A stretch of 64,000 nt of DNA, taken from the NCBI GenBank assembly GCA_946800325.1, contig OX326958.1, forward strand, positions 7,202,001-7,266,000, given 5' to 3'. The notes below the pieces were generated by a model that was not told where the DNA came from, made no database searches, and saw only the letters and a program-made list of their open reading frames with translations. Source of the stretch: Luzula sylvatica. Its lineage: Eukaryota > Streptophyta > Magnoliopsida > Poales > Juncaceae. Of the stretch, positions 12,545 to 23,811 are shown piece after piece (the stretch's first letter is position 1; every line of letters starts with the position of its first letter). The position numbers were made by a program, and so were the translations under genes.

Positions 12545-14117
12545 ATTCGAATTGTTGTTTTTTGTTATTTATCATGTTCAGTTTAATTTTATTTAACGTA
12601 GGAGTCGGTAAATGGTGTAAATGGCTAATCTAGTGCCCATTTCTTGTTGGCACAGAAAGCCACCAAATGATCGGACTGGTTGAAATTTCGAAATTTCTCT
12701 TTTCTTTTCTTTTTTGAATCAAATTTTAACCTATCAAATTTATTTTATGCAAGTCAATAAGTCTGCATCAAATCTACCAAACAAGTCCGCATTTTTAATA
12801 TCGCTATTAGGTGGTGTAATGACGATTCCAATAATTTCTTTTTTGTCAATGCTTTTTATTTCTGTAAATTAGTTTCTCGTCAAATAAGTAGATAATTTTA
12901 CAAGCAGAGAAACCCTTGAAGATATAGAGTTTCGGTGGTGGTTAACATCATTTCATTTTGTTTTCTAATAATGACGACATTTTTTAGATAAAGATAATCC
13001 GTATAATATAAAAATTAATGGTTAAATGTTATTATTTATGAAAATATTACAAATTAATAAAAATAAATAGTTTACTCGACTGACAAAATAGTTTATTCTA
13101 ACAATGACATTAATATCTTGTAATGTACACCTCAGGCTGAAAAAAAAAAATTCCATTATCCTAGTGCAATAATTCTTGCTAAGAAGAATGCCCCATGTTG
13201 TCCAGAAGATAATGGGGTACTCCTACAACACTACAACACGTCCTTGTATAATGCTCAAAGACATGTATTTTAATATATTTCTTAATGAGTATTTCAAATT
13301 ATATAAATCCACTCATAATTTGACTTCATTTGAATTTTTCATTTTAATTATTCTCCAATATCTTATTTAGACGTCGTCGGAGAATAATTTTTCGAAAGAA
13401 CCAATCTATCGGCAATACAATAGTCATATAAATACCACATTAACAAGGAAACCCTGATACATATCTATTTAGATAAGGTTCAGATAGGGTTTGTTTAAAT
13501 AAGAAATCAGCCAGATTTTCTTCACACATCCTTCGTGATCTGATCATGCAAATAGTGTTTTTATCACAAATAATGTGATTCGTTTTCTTCAAAATTGATC
13601 GTACTACTTTTGGCTATTAGGGTATCTTTTTCTTTCTTTTTAGCAATGAGAAACAGTTTTTTTCCACAAAATAATTATTTTCATTATTTAAATTAAATGT
13701 TTGTTATCCCCTGTCTATTTAATAGGTGTTGCGAACTTGCGACAAATTAACAAAAAATATCAAAAATATAAATATTATAAGTACTTTATTGTGACAGATG
13801 AGGTGAAACCATAAACACTTAATTGCCATTAAGACCGTTTTTATCGAATTAATAAACCATGTGCTAACATAATTTAAGAAAAGAATGAAGTATATATACG
13901 ATCATGTATATTAGAATTATAACAATACTATGTATTTATAATTTTAGTTGGTATTGTTATAATTAAGAGTAATGGTTTTTTTATTGAATACATACAGAAA
14001 TGGTTTTATTGCAATGGAAATTAATTTAAATATCTGGAGGGCATTGCGAGTATTATCTTAATTGACCTTAAATTTATCTAATACTAGATTATTATCATAC
14101 AACTTAAATTATATGTT
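12545..14117. other. 3' flank of the G-patch gene, source of dispersed copies
   Basis: Non-coding, but recognisably repeated elsewhere in the window. 12545-12860 resembles 21485-21960; 13060-13650 and 13768-14085 resemble 22200-22480 and 22610-22940, and again 24935-25335 and 27205-27535 (with B-copy equivalents 35.3 kb further on). Shared anchors include CAATATCTTATTTAG, ACAAGGAAACCCTGATA and AAGTACTTTATTGTG. This shows that the gene plus more than 1.5 kb of its downstream sequence was duplicated and then decayed. No independent gene is supported here. Confidence 0.7.
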
Positions 14118-14126
14118 AAAATTATA

Positions 14127-14841
14127 GGGGGATTTACATATTTACCCTTTGTTAAATTTAAAATTACGTATTTATCCTTCTTAAAATTAAAATATCATAT
14201 TTACCCTTTCATAAATCTAAAATATCATATTTGCCCAAAAATTAAAAACCATCCAATTTCTCCGTTAAAATTAACGGCCAACATTTAAAATTACTATTTT
14301 ACCTTTTGCATATTTACCCTTCTAAAATTCCAAAATATCATATTTACTCCTTTAAAAATAAAATTATCATATTTATCCTCTCAATAATAAAAATAACATA
14401 CGTGCCCATACTCACTCGACAATAAGAAATCACGTCCTACAATTTAATAATATTTTTAGTTATTGTTATATTTTTGCAATGAAGCTATATTTTTTACATT
14501 TTTGTTTTTGCTATTTGAGATTGGTAGAATTATTATGTTTTGGAATTTTATTGATGTATTTTGTGTTTATATTGTTATTTATGAGATTACATTGTTATAT
14601 TTTTTGGATAAATATTTTTATTTTAAAAAAGGTAAATATGATATTTTGGATTTTTAGAAGGGTAAATATGTAAAGGAAAAAAATAGTTGACCGTTAATTT
14701 TAACGGAGAAATTGGATGGTTTTTAATTTTTGGGTAAATATGATATTTTAGATTTATGAAAGGGTAAATATGATATTTTTATTTTAAGAAGGATAAATAT
14801 GTAATTTTAAGATTAAGAAAGGGTAAATATGTAAATCCCCC
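14127..14841. mobile_element. Mutator-like MITE with long inverted arms
   Basis: A 715-bp element begins GGGGGATTTACATATTTACCC and ends with its inverse. The arms extend inward about 180 bases to the matching pair TTAAAATTAACGG / CCGTTAATTTTAACGG. It is flanked by perfect 9-bp target duplications AAAATTATA (14118-14126 and 14842-14850). Terminal inverted repeats of this length with 9-bp duplications are diagnostic of Mutator-like elements. No transposase is inside, so it is non-autonomous. Short frames within it are not genes. Confidence 0.85.
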
Positions 14842-14850
14842 AAAATTATA

Positions 14851-15447
14851 AACGTGTATCCCTCCATTTTCATTTCATCTAATATCATTTTTTTTTAACT
14901 AATACTTCCTCCTTGAAAGATATGTAGATTAAAAATTTATATTTATCATAGTAACTAAATTTGACAATATGTGAATGTCGATAAAAATATTTCTGTTTTC
15001 AAACATGTAAGAGTCATAAAAAATTATTTGTATGATTTAATTCATATTTGTATGATTTAATTCATGCATCAATGAATCACGCGATACAACTATTCACATA
15101 GCGAATGTGATTCAAAGTTCAAACCTTGAAATTAACAAAAGAATAAAAGAAATTTTATTGATTTTTGCGACACCAAATAATCGATTTGCTCTCAATTTTC
15201 CTCTGAATTCATTTGAAGGGCTCAGCATTGTTCACTGGGTCGTCCAATTGGATGTCAGAATAGGTGATCTTCCTCCTGCTTTAACCAAATGAGAGCCATT
15301 TCGTCGAACATGTGGTAGGCATTCAAGGATTTGGAAACGGCATCTAAAAATACAATCAATTGAAATTTCAGGAAAGGAGAGTCGAGAGACGATCTTTATT
15401 TTCGTTTCTATTGTCAAATCCAACCGCTTCGCAGTGGTGACGACCAA

Positions 15448-15520
<73 letters not shown>

Positions 15521-15975
15521 GAAAATGCGAAGAGTGGGAGGTGAAGCCGTGCTGTGTACGTTGAGAGGTTTGGAGAAACGAGAACGTACTGGAGAGTGGA
15601 GAGTGAGAGTGAGAGTGAGAGTGGAGATGGAGGAGATGGTTATTAGTGTAATTACCATTTTACCCTTTCTTCAGAAAACTCATCTTAACTGATTTAATAC
15701 TAACCTTTGGATTGACAACAATCCTTGATCTTAGCCATTAATTTAATTATAATTTTTAGATTAAGTTTAATTCAGTTTTTGATTGAGGGCATTTGCAGTT
15801 TTTTTTTGCAACTTCTCATGCAATAACTGTATCTCTTTCTCATTTCGTACCCAAAAAACTATTTTTCTTTTCTCTGGTTGGAGTTCTCCAAATTCACATC
15901 GAAATACATTATCCTCGGTGAATTTGGAGAGGATCTAGATAATTCTAATTCTAATCATAATTGGAAAGAGAATCG
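14851..15975. other. Intergenic spacer with purine-rich block
   Basis: AT-rich to 15230, then a purine-rich block (15360-15640) built around an (AG)n run and GTGAGAGTGAGAGTGAGAG. Minus-strand open frames across the block read as poly(Ser-Leu) and are artefacts of the microsatellite. I see no supported gene. Confidence 0.5.
15449..15517. repeat. (AG)n microsatellite
   Basis: About 34 uninterrupted AG dinucleotides. Likely polymorphic in length. Confidence 0.97.
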
Positions 15976-16437
15976 ATGGATATCACGAGTTCTCCACTCC
16001 TTCGATGTTATTCATCCGAACAAATTAAACCATATTTTGTAAGAAAAAATTAAATCATGATTTCTCAAATGTTTCGATATGTAATTATCGTTTTAACTCT
16101 TATCTTATCATAGATTAGTGATGTTACGACATCTATCCCTATATGTTTGGAGTGTGGAAGGGAATTTAAGTCCATAAAAGCGGTGCATGGGCACATGAGG
16201 ACTCATCGAGGTAATGCGACCTCAAATGCAATACTAAAAAAGAAGAAGATTAATTCGAAGAAAAATGAATGCACCACCGACAATTCGATCATCATGCAAA
16301 AAATCAACAAAGGAAAGCGAACGAGGCATCTTCGTGCACCGTTTAAGAAGAAAAAAGAGTGCACCGATGATTCGATCACCGTGCCAAAAATTAACAAACG
16401 AAAGCAAACGAGGCCTCTTCGTGCACCGTTCAAATAG
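15976..16437 (+). CDS. Small one-finger C2H2 protein (predicted two exons, 128 aa)
   Basis: Predicted exon 1 is 15976-16038 (ATG; ends at the donor TTT|GTAAGA). Exon 2 is 16114-16437 (acceptor ATCATAG; stop TAG). The 75-base intron keeps phase 0 and removes the in-frame stop that lies at the acceptor. One zinc finger is clear: CLECGREFKSIKAVHGHMRTH, with Cys-x2-Cys, x12, His-x3-His. The KAVHGHM core resembles the Q-type plant fingers but has Lys-Ala-Val-His where ZAT proteins usually have Q-A-L-G. The C-terminal half is two Lys/Arg-rich tandem repeats of about 30 residues, each ending in LRAPFK. It could be a nucleic-acid-binding protein or a fragment left from a larger multi-finger gene. Short introns and lack of a visible TATA box keep confidence moderate. 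Confidence 0.5.
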
Positions 16438-16730
16438 ATCAATCATTGGGTTGCGATATTTATGTGCGGAATGTGCAAGTGTTTATGTGTTGTGTTGTGT
16501 TGGTGTTTTTAGCGTCTAACGATAAATTGTAGAATCGTTCGTTATGTGTTTGTGGTTTATGTGTACGACCGTGTACAAACATTGTATTGTTATGAATTTG
16601 TGTACTCGAAGAATTTGTGCGTTCGGTGATTTATGTCGTTATTACTTTTTTTTTCTCAAAAAAAAACGATTTATGTTGGGATTCCTTGTGCGATATAAAA
16701 CAAATTGTTCAAATTTTGTGATATCATAGT

Positions 16731-17000
16731 TTTTAACCGTTTTGAAATAAATATAATGATATGAAACATAAAAAATGCCTATGATAATTGAATAATTTAC
16801 GATTTAAAGTTGTTATTACTTGTGTGATAATAACAATTTGTTCGAATTTGTGATGTCATATTTTAATCGTTTTGAAATAAATATAATGATATGAAACATA
16901 CAAAATGGATATGTTTAATTCTTTAATATTTTAAACAATTTGTTCTAAGAAAAAAGAGTGCACCGATGTCATATTTTAAACAAGTTGTTATTACTTGTGT
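16731..17000. repeat. Diverged tandem repeat downstream of the C2H2 gene
   Basis: The string CGTTTTGAAATAAATATAAT with its continuation GATATGAAACATA occurs at about 16739 and again at about 16870, and GTTGTTATTACTTGTGTGA occurs near 16812 and 16984, so a unit of about 130 bases is duplicated. A 22-base copy of the finger gene's repeat lies at 16947-16968. Otherwise AT-rich and non-coding. Confidence 0.6.
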
Positions 17001-17024
17001 GAATATATCATAATTAATTAGATA

Positions 17025-18326
17025 CTAGGAGACTACCCGCGCTTCGCGGCGGTTCTGTTTCATTTGTTTTACAATACACATAACATATAGTTATGATTTT
17101 TCGGGATCAATAATAAGACTTTATGAAAATAAATATCATATTGATTAAACAAGTTTGATGATGAAAAAAATATTATATTATTTTTGAATATGACAAATAG
17201 CGAAATATTTTTTAATACTAATGCAACACATAAAAAAAGAATAAATTGTCACTATAAAATAATAAAACAACATGCGCGGACATAAACAAAACTAAAAATC
17301 ATATGATATTTTAAATTTTCATATCTAAAATTAAGAATAATAACGTTGTAAAAGTTTAAAAAAATTATTTGTGTCTGATAAATGTTTCATGTTTATTATT
17401 GAAAAATATTATATAAGTTAAAGAAATTATTTGTGTTTAGTAAATAAATATCTTTCATGATTTTTATTTTTTTAAAGATTAATATGAAACCGTTTTAAGT
17501 AAAAATACAGATATAACATAATTGTTTTAAAAATAATAATAATAATTAGGATGTGCAATTTTTTTCAATTATATTTTTAAAAATAACAATAATTAGGATT
17601 ACAAATCATTAATGTAATTATATATTTTTTATATTTTTTTTACATAATTGTTTTCATAATTTTAAGTTAGAGAAAAATATTGAATATATGATAATAACAT
17701 ACTTAGTAGTATGTGCAATTTTTTTCAATTATAGTTTTAAAAATAATAATAATTAGGCTTACAAGTCATTAATGTAATTAAATTTATTTTTAAATATTTT
17801 TTTACATAATTTTAAGTTAGAGAAAATTATTAAATATATGATAATATGGATCTCAAAATAAAGATAAAATTCATGCGAATATATTTCTTAATTTTTTAAA
17901 ATTATATTATGAAAATACTAACAATATTTGATGTATGTTTTGTGATATTATATATTAATTTATTAATGTTAGATATTTAAACTCTTTACATTCTATTTGT
18001 ATTCACAATTGATCATGTAACATATTGTGAAAAAATTTAAAATCAAATACAACCGGTCCAACATGAACCTAACAAATAATATTTTGACACGTCATCGGTG
18101 TAAGGTAATGTGGCCTTCTAAAATTGCTTCAAACGATGTGTAAAATAAGGGACATATAAATATCTACAAATAAAACATAATCACACAAAATCAAAAATTA
18201 ATCTATGGTTCACATGTTGCCACATATCCTAATCTAATGGTTGCAATAATTGTGATGATGTGGCATGAGTTGTGATGAGGTGGCATGAGGAGATTGCATA
18301 AAGATGGGTCCAAAATAAGGGGTTGA
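17025..18326 (-). mobile_element. Non-autonomous Helitron
   Basis: On the minus strand the element starts TCAACCCCTTATTTTGGACC (5' end at 18326, after a host A). It ends with a GC hairpin (CCGCCGCGAAGCGCGGG) followed by CTAG at 17025 and a host T. TC...CTRR termini, the 3' hairpin and insertion between A and T are Helitron hallmarks. The 5' region also carries CATGCCACATCATC and ACCATTAGATT, typical of plant Helitrons. No Rep/helicase frame is present. The interior contains internal AT-rich duplications near 17490-17800. The 3' end is secure and the 5' end is a best reading. Confidence 0.65.
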
Positions 18327-18569
18327 TAAATTCTTTAAATTTTAATAATTTGTTATCTTAATTGCTATCTTAAATTTACCTAATAATTCATCAAATTTTC
18401 ATTATTTGGGCGTTTAAGATGTATTTTGTTGTACATCAAGTGGTACACATAAATAAAATCACTGAAATGACACATAATTATTATATGGGAGTGAGATTGT
18501 ATATTATTTATATATTAATAATAATAATTCTATAAAATGATATTTTGGATACAAATTTAATATATGTAG

Positions 18570-18871
18570 CTATTTTTTATATTAAACATATTTTAGTGAA
18601 TAACATAATTATTTTTTTATATATGAATAATATTTCCAATAATATCTATTATTTTTTATGTAATAGTTTTTTAATAAATAATAATTGGGTACAATTATTT
18701 TAAATTAATTCGTAACTTAACTATTTTTTATATTAAACATATTTTAGTGAATAACATAATTATTTTTTTATATATGAATAATATTTCCAATAATATTTAT
18801 TATTTTTTACGTAATAGTTTTTTAATAAATAATAATTGGGTACAATTATTTAAAATTAATTCGTAACTTGT
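18570..18871. repeat. 151-bp tandem duplication
   Basis: Two near-identical AT-rich units begin CTATTTTTTATATTAAACAT at 18570 and 18721. They differ by a few bases (for example TAATATCTATT versus TAATATTTATT). Non-coding. Confidence 0.85.
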
Positions 18872-18932
18872 GCCCAAATTTTTCTTTAGTACTGTTGTCT
18901 TTGTAATCATGACCACCCAACAATAATATTAT

Positions 18933-19733
18933 GGAGCATTCCTGCATTTAACCCCTTTTGGAAAAAAAAATTCAAAAGATTTATTCTCCTTCAAAATGTA
19001 CCCACCGAATTCTCCATTATTTAACTATTATATTTAATTAACGTGATAATTACAACATATCATTAAATATTAACTAATATTTATTCCAATTTATTCTAAT
19101 TTATGAATTTGAATAAATATTAATTATGTGTTAAGTTAATAACTAACAGCATAATTAATATTTCAATAATAGAGAATTCGGTGGGTACATTTGAATTCAT
19201 AAATATTAATTTTGTTGTTAACTATTAACATAATACGTAATTAATATTTATTTTTATTTCAATTTATGAATTCGAATAAATATTAATTATGTATTACGTT
19301 AATAACTAACAGCATAATTAATATTTCAATAATAGAGAATTCGGTAGGTACATTTGAATTCATAAATATTAATTTTATTGTTAGCTATTAACTTAATACA
19401 TAATTCATATTTATTCGAATTCATAAATTAGAATAAATTGGAATAAATATTAGTTAATATTTAATGATATGTTGTAATTATCGCGTTAATTAAATATAAT
19501 AGTTAAATAATGGAGAATTCGATAGGTACATTTTGAAAGAGAATATTTTTTTTTCTCAAAACACTGTAGCGGCGGGATTTTAAATACCGAAACACTGTAG
19601 CGCGAGATTTAAAAACCCGAAAGGGATTATTTTTGGAATATTTGCGAAAAGGAAGTTATTTTTAGAATATTTTCGAAAAAGGGGTTAGTTTTTGAATTTT
19701 TTTTCTAAAAGGGATTACATGCAGAAATGCTCC
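18933..19733. mobile_element. Mutator-like MITE with internal sub-repeats
   Basis: An 801-bp element with ends GGAGCATTCCTGCATTTAAC and the inverse of GGAGCATTTCTGCATGTAAT. It is flanked by perfect 9-bp target duplications TAATATTAT (18924-18932 and 19734-19742). Inside, CACCGAATTCTCCATTATT-type segments occur in both orientations several times, so it looks built from nested inverted repeats. The right arm carries an extra GC-richer insert near 19560-19620 (CACTGTAGCG repeated). No coding capacity. A related half-element lies at 25343-25995. Confidence 0.82.
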
Positions 19734-19907
19734 TAATATTATTCGACTCTTAACACTGTCCCTTAAACCTTCACCATAAAAAAATAACAAAACAAAACAA
19801 AAATCATAAATCTTAATTGACTTGCTAATAAGTTAATAACCGTATTTGGATCCCATCCGCTTAAACCCTTCCTCCAACCCACGTGCACACGATCATCGGA
19901 TCGGTTC

Positions 19908-20014
19908 TCTCTCTCGTGTTGTGTTACTGATTTCTCTCTCTTTCCGCTCTCTCTCTCTTGTCTTTCTGATTTCTCTCTCTCCCTTTCCGCTCTCTTTCTT
20001 TCTCTCTCTGAGCC
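19908..20014 (+). promoter_or_regulatory. Pyrimidine-rich leader of the gene at 20015
   Basis: About 105 bases of CT-rich sequence (repeats of TTTCTCTCTC and CTTTCCGCTCTC) directly precede ATG 20015. Such Y-patches and CT-rich leaders are common at plant promoters and 5' UTRs. The block shows an internal duplication of about 60 bases (TGATTTCTCTCTC...TTTCCGCTCTC). It is not part of the large duplication, which begins at 20093. Confidence 0.5.
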
Positions 20015-20762
20015 ATGGCGAGGAAACGATCGTGGAGCAAACTCGAAATTGAAATGGAAGTTTCGTCGTTGAGCGAACTCGAAAAATTTGGTTATGATGG
20101 GCTTCTTCTGCTGAATCCGGACACGTCCCCTCAGACGGAGCCTTTGTTTCGATGGGACTGGGGCGGCAAAAAATCTCGATTTTACCGCCCACAAGCACCT
20201 GCAATCAGCAATGCGGTGGAGAACAATAACCAGGTCAGAAATTTGTTGCTTTTTTTTTTTTTCTTTTTCAAATTACAGGATTGATTTGGTATCTTTTTAT
20301 AAGAATTAAGCTTTACTGTACTGGTGATTGATTATCGTAGATGGAGGAGGCTGGTCCATCGCAGGTGCACGAAGAACCGAGTCCACCGTCTGTACTACTT
20401 CCTATTACGAAACAAGAGGTGATCTTCAATTTTACATATTTCATTTCTTCAATTAAGCCTCAATTGATCTTTGATTGTGCAATTGAAATCCTAATGTCGC
20501 ATTCTTGATAATTATTGAATAAATTAAACCTTTTCTTATTGCTGTTTAATCTTCGATTGTTGTAGATTGCGCTCAATCACACGGATCCTGAAGCCCCCCC
20601 AGGGTCAGTGAAAGAAGTCCTAGTGTATAAGAGACGAAGGTTCTCCCTCTCTCTCTCATCTACTGGACATATCCAGTGTGATTTCGTACTGGAGAACTTC
20701 AAATTGTTGGTTAATAATATCAATGTGTTTTATATTGTAGGTTTACTAAGAAAGAATATTGA
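20015..20762 (+). CDS. Uncharacterised short protein, 4 exons (130 aa predicted)
   Basis: I do not recognise the family. Exons: 20015-20233, 20341-20418, 20566-20639, 20741-20762; all GT-AG with matching phases, ending KRRRFTKKEY. If the third intron is retained, the frame instead runs to a TAA at 20817 (182 aa). Visible features: basic start MARKRSWSKLE, then SSLSELEKFGYDGLLLLN, an aromatic/basic stretch RWDWGGKKSRFYRP, a Pro/Ser/Glu-rich middle (HEEPSPPS) and a basic end. It contains no hydrophobic segment and could be nuclear. The gene straddles the left edge of segmental duplication copy A: the first 26 residues lie outside it. The other copy (55407 onward) lacks those residues, so this is the only complete version. 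Confidence 0.5.
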
Positions 20763-20783
20763 TTCTGTTACCGGAGGTCCGGA

Positions 20784-21484
20784 ATGGAAGAAGAGGATGC
20801 AGCAGATCAATTTGTAACCCCTGCGGCATTGAAAAGAAGTAAAAGTCAAGGCGCTTTGTCAATTGACCGACTCAAAATCTTCACTCGAATTTGATATGGA
20901 CAAAGACGATGATGATGAATTGGCTCTAAGTTATGATTATCGATCTGACATTGAAGGAATTGAGAAACTAGATTCAGATTTACATCAGTATGATCTGGAT
21001 GGAATCCAAATGCTGACTTTGGACGATGACATCATCAGCATGAAAAATTGCATATTTGTTTCGAAGAAGATAAGTTGCATGCAGTGCTCCTTCTCAATTT
21101 TGTAAATACGGTAGTGGGGAAAAAGATCTGACATATTTGGAAGCAGATTTGTCAATCGTCCGGCTCATGGATATTTACTGCAAGTATGAGACGTGTCGTT
21201 GTCGAGATGGAGCAGTATAATACTATAATCAGAGGGTTAATAAGCTAAAATGCCATGATTGACGTTGATCTTGGTTTGTTTGAATCTGGGATTAGGGACC
21301 ACAAAGTTCAGTTCTTTGAAGTGTATCGATGAATATAGATTTTGGTTTTCTGCGTTAATGATGGAGAAAATGGGTTTCAAAATGGGTATGGGTTTGGAAA
21401 GGATGGACAAGGGATTCTTGACCCGTTAATGGCAGTAGAGTAGATGCCCCCAAATCAATGGGTTTCGGGGTTAAGGAGTTTTAG
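20784..21484 (+). pseudogene. Decayed partial copy of the R3H/G-patch gene (copy A)
   Basis: 20784-21100 corresponds to the acidic part of exon 1 of the gene at 9951. GATCAATTTGTAACCCCTGC matches DQLVTPA, and later DDDIISMKNCIFVSKK matches DDVISTKDSRFVSKP. 21360-21484 corresponds to the second G-patch and stop (EKMGFKMGMG, then GQGILDPLMAV, then a break with TAG). The R3H exons, first G-patch and linker are missing, and frameshifts and stops are present. The segment abuts, and perhaps supplies the retained-intron 3' end of, the gene at 20015. The 3' flank of the parent gene follows to about 22940. Confidence 0.88.
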
Positions 21485-23082
21485 ATTCAAATTGTTTTTG
21501 TTGTTGTTCATCATGTTCAGTTCAATTTTATTTAGTGTAGGAGTATCAGTAGGTAATGGTGTAAATGGCTAATCTTGTCCCCATTTCTTGTTGGCACGGA
21601 AAGCCACCAAATCTTTTAATCAAATTTTAACCTATCAAATGGTGTGGAGTTTTTTCATCTTGTACTTATTTATTTGAAATATCAACAGAGCTGAATTAAA
21701 CTCTTGATATAACCTCTCTTTCTAGAGGTTTCAGATGTAAAAAAGAAAATAAAATTTGAAAAGATTGAATTGCAAGTGAAGAGCTCATCTCCTCTTGCCA
21801 TCACTTTTATCACCTCCCAAGCAAGTCGATCAAATCTTTTATTCATTAATTTTTTTTAAAGAAAGATGGTCGGAGATTTTGCAGCCATTACATTCCTGCC
21901 GTACGTTAGCATTTTTCATATCGCTATTAGGTGGAAATGACGACTCCAATAATTTCTTTTTTGTCAATGCTTACTATTTTATTTTTGGAAATTAGTTTCT
22001 TGAGTAACAAATATACTAGTTTTTACAAGCTCTGGAAATTAGTTTCTCGAGTCGATAAATAGATAATTTTTGCAAGGGGGGGAACCCTTGGAGATATGTT
22101 GAGTTTCAGTATTTGTTAACATCGCTATCGGATGATAATTAAATTGTTTAGCGAACACCACAAATTAAAGAAAATGTGAAATCAGATCTTCCACTTCTAT
22201 TTGAAATTTTTTATTTTAATTATCCTCCGATATCTTATTTAGTAGTCACAAAAGAATAATTTTTCAAAGAAAGCGATTTATCGGCGGTGCAATAGTCATA
22301 TAATAAAATGCCACATTAATAAGGAAACCCTGATATTGGTTTGTTCACATAAGGTTTGTTTAAATAAGAAATTAACTAGATTTTTATCACACATCATTAA
22401 TGATCTGATCATGCAAATAGTGTTTCTTTTGACAAATAATGTGAATTCTTTTTCTTCAAATTTGGCTATTTGGGTATCTTTTTCTTTTTTTGAGTAACGG
22501 CAAACATTTATTCCCTACAAAACATGTCTTTTTCATTTTTTTTTTTTATTAAAAGTGTTAGTTATTCCTTGTATATTTCATTTATTCCGTGACGAATTAA
22601 AAAGAAAATTATCAAAATATAAATATTATAAGTACTTTATTGTGCATGAATTGAAACCATGAACACTTAATTGTCATCTGGGACAGACAGTTAAAATGAC
22701 CATTTTGATCGAATTAATAAGACATTTGCTAACGTAATTTAGAAAATAATTAAATATATACATGATCATATTTATTAGAATTTAAACAATACTATGAGTG
22801 ATGTATTTATAATTTTAGATGGTATTGCTATAATAAAGAGTAATGTTTTTTTTTATTGAATATATAAATAAATGGTTTTATTGCAATGAAAAATCAATTT
22901 AAATATCTGGAGCGTATTGCGGATATTATCCTAATTGACTTCCTATATTTACCTAATAATCTTCAAATTTTCATTATTTCTTATCTTAATTGACTTCTTA
23001 AATTTGCCTAATAATTCTTCAAATTTTCATTATTTGGGGGTGTTAATTATGATCTATTTTGTTGTACATCAAATATTAGTGG

Positions 23083-23772
23083 CAGGCCCGGCCCCGGGCT
23101 ATAGGCCAGAAAGCCTACGCCTAAAGCCCCCCCAAAATAAAAAGCCCCCAATTTTTTCTTATGTATAGATATGCATAATAATTATAACAAGCTCAATAAT
23201 AAACAAAGCCCAAACTCAATCTTTCTCTCACAAACTTGATCGATTTTTCTCAATTAGACACAACTTCCATCGCAATTGAAAAAAAAGGAAGAAGTCTGTT
23301 TTTGGTCCCTAACAAATAGCGAAATGTTCAACTTGCCCCCTGGCTTTTTTTTGTGGTCATTTTGCCCCCTAAACTTTCTATTTTTGTTCGGTTTGCCCCT
23401 CCGTTAAAAAACTCACGCCCCCCCAGTTAAATGGCTGTTAAATATGCTGACGTGACATTATTTTAACAGCCACGTCAGCATAAAATAATGCCACGTCAGC
23501 ATAAAATAAGTATAAAATAATGCCACGTCAGCATATTTAACAGCCATTTAACTGGGGGGGGCACGAGTTTTTTAACGGAGGGGGCAAACCGAACAAAAAT
23601 AGCAAGTTTAGGGGGCAAAATGACCAAAAAAAAAGTCAGGGGGCAAGTTGAACATTTCGGTATTTGTTAGGAACCAAAAACAGACTTTTTCCAAAAAAAA
23701 AAATATCGTTTTATATATCAAGTCCCGTCTTATAATTAGCCTAAGGCCCCCGAAAACATAGGACCGGGCCTG
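23083..23772. mobile_element. hAT-like non-autonomous element, hosting a nested element
   Basis: Ends are CAGGCCCGGCCC and its near-inverse GGACCGGGCCTG. The flanking 8-mers are ATTAGTGG (23075-23082) and ATTAGTTG (23773-23780), an 8-bp target duplication with one mismatch. 8-bp duplications and CA...TG ends fit the hAT superfamily. The interior is GC-richer (AAAGCCCCCC blocks) and is interrupted by the inverted-repeat element at 23287-23692. No transposase frame is present. A copy lies at 58399-59063. Confidence 0.65.
23287..23692. mobile_element. Foldback/Mutator-like MITE nested in the hAT-like element
   Basis: Nearly the whole 406 bp is an inverted repeat. Ends are GGAAGAAGTCTGTTTTTGG and the inverse of GGAAAAAGTCTGTTTTTGG, and the arms share TCAACTTGCCCCCT, CCGTTAAAAAACTC and AACTGGGGGG. 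The centre has three CACGTCAGCATAAAATAA units. Flanks are A-runs (8 and 11), so the exact target duplication is ambiguous. Transcripts would form a long hairpin. Confidence 0.7.
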
Positions 23773-23811
23773 ATTAGTTGTGTTCGCCACCTTAAAATAA
23801 CCAACCGGGAC

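Noticed and set aside
15368..15658. Minus-strand frame rich in Ser-Leu
   Set aside because: It reads through the (AG)n microsatellite and GTGAGA repeats, so it is low complexity.
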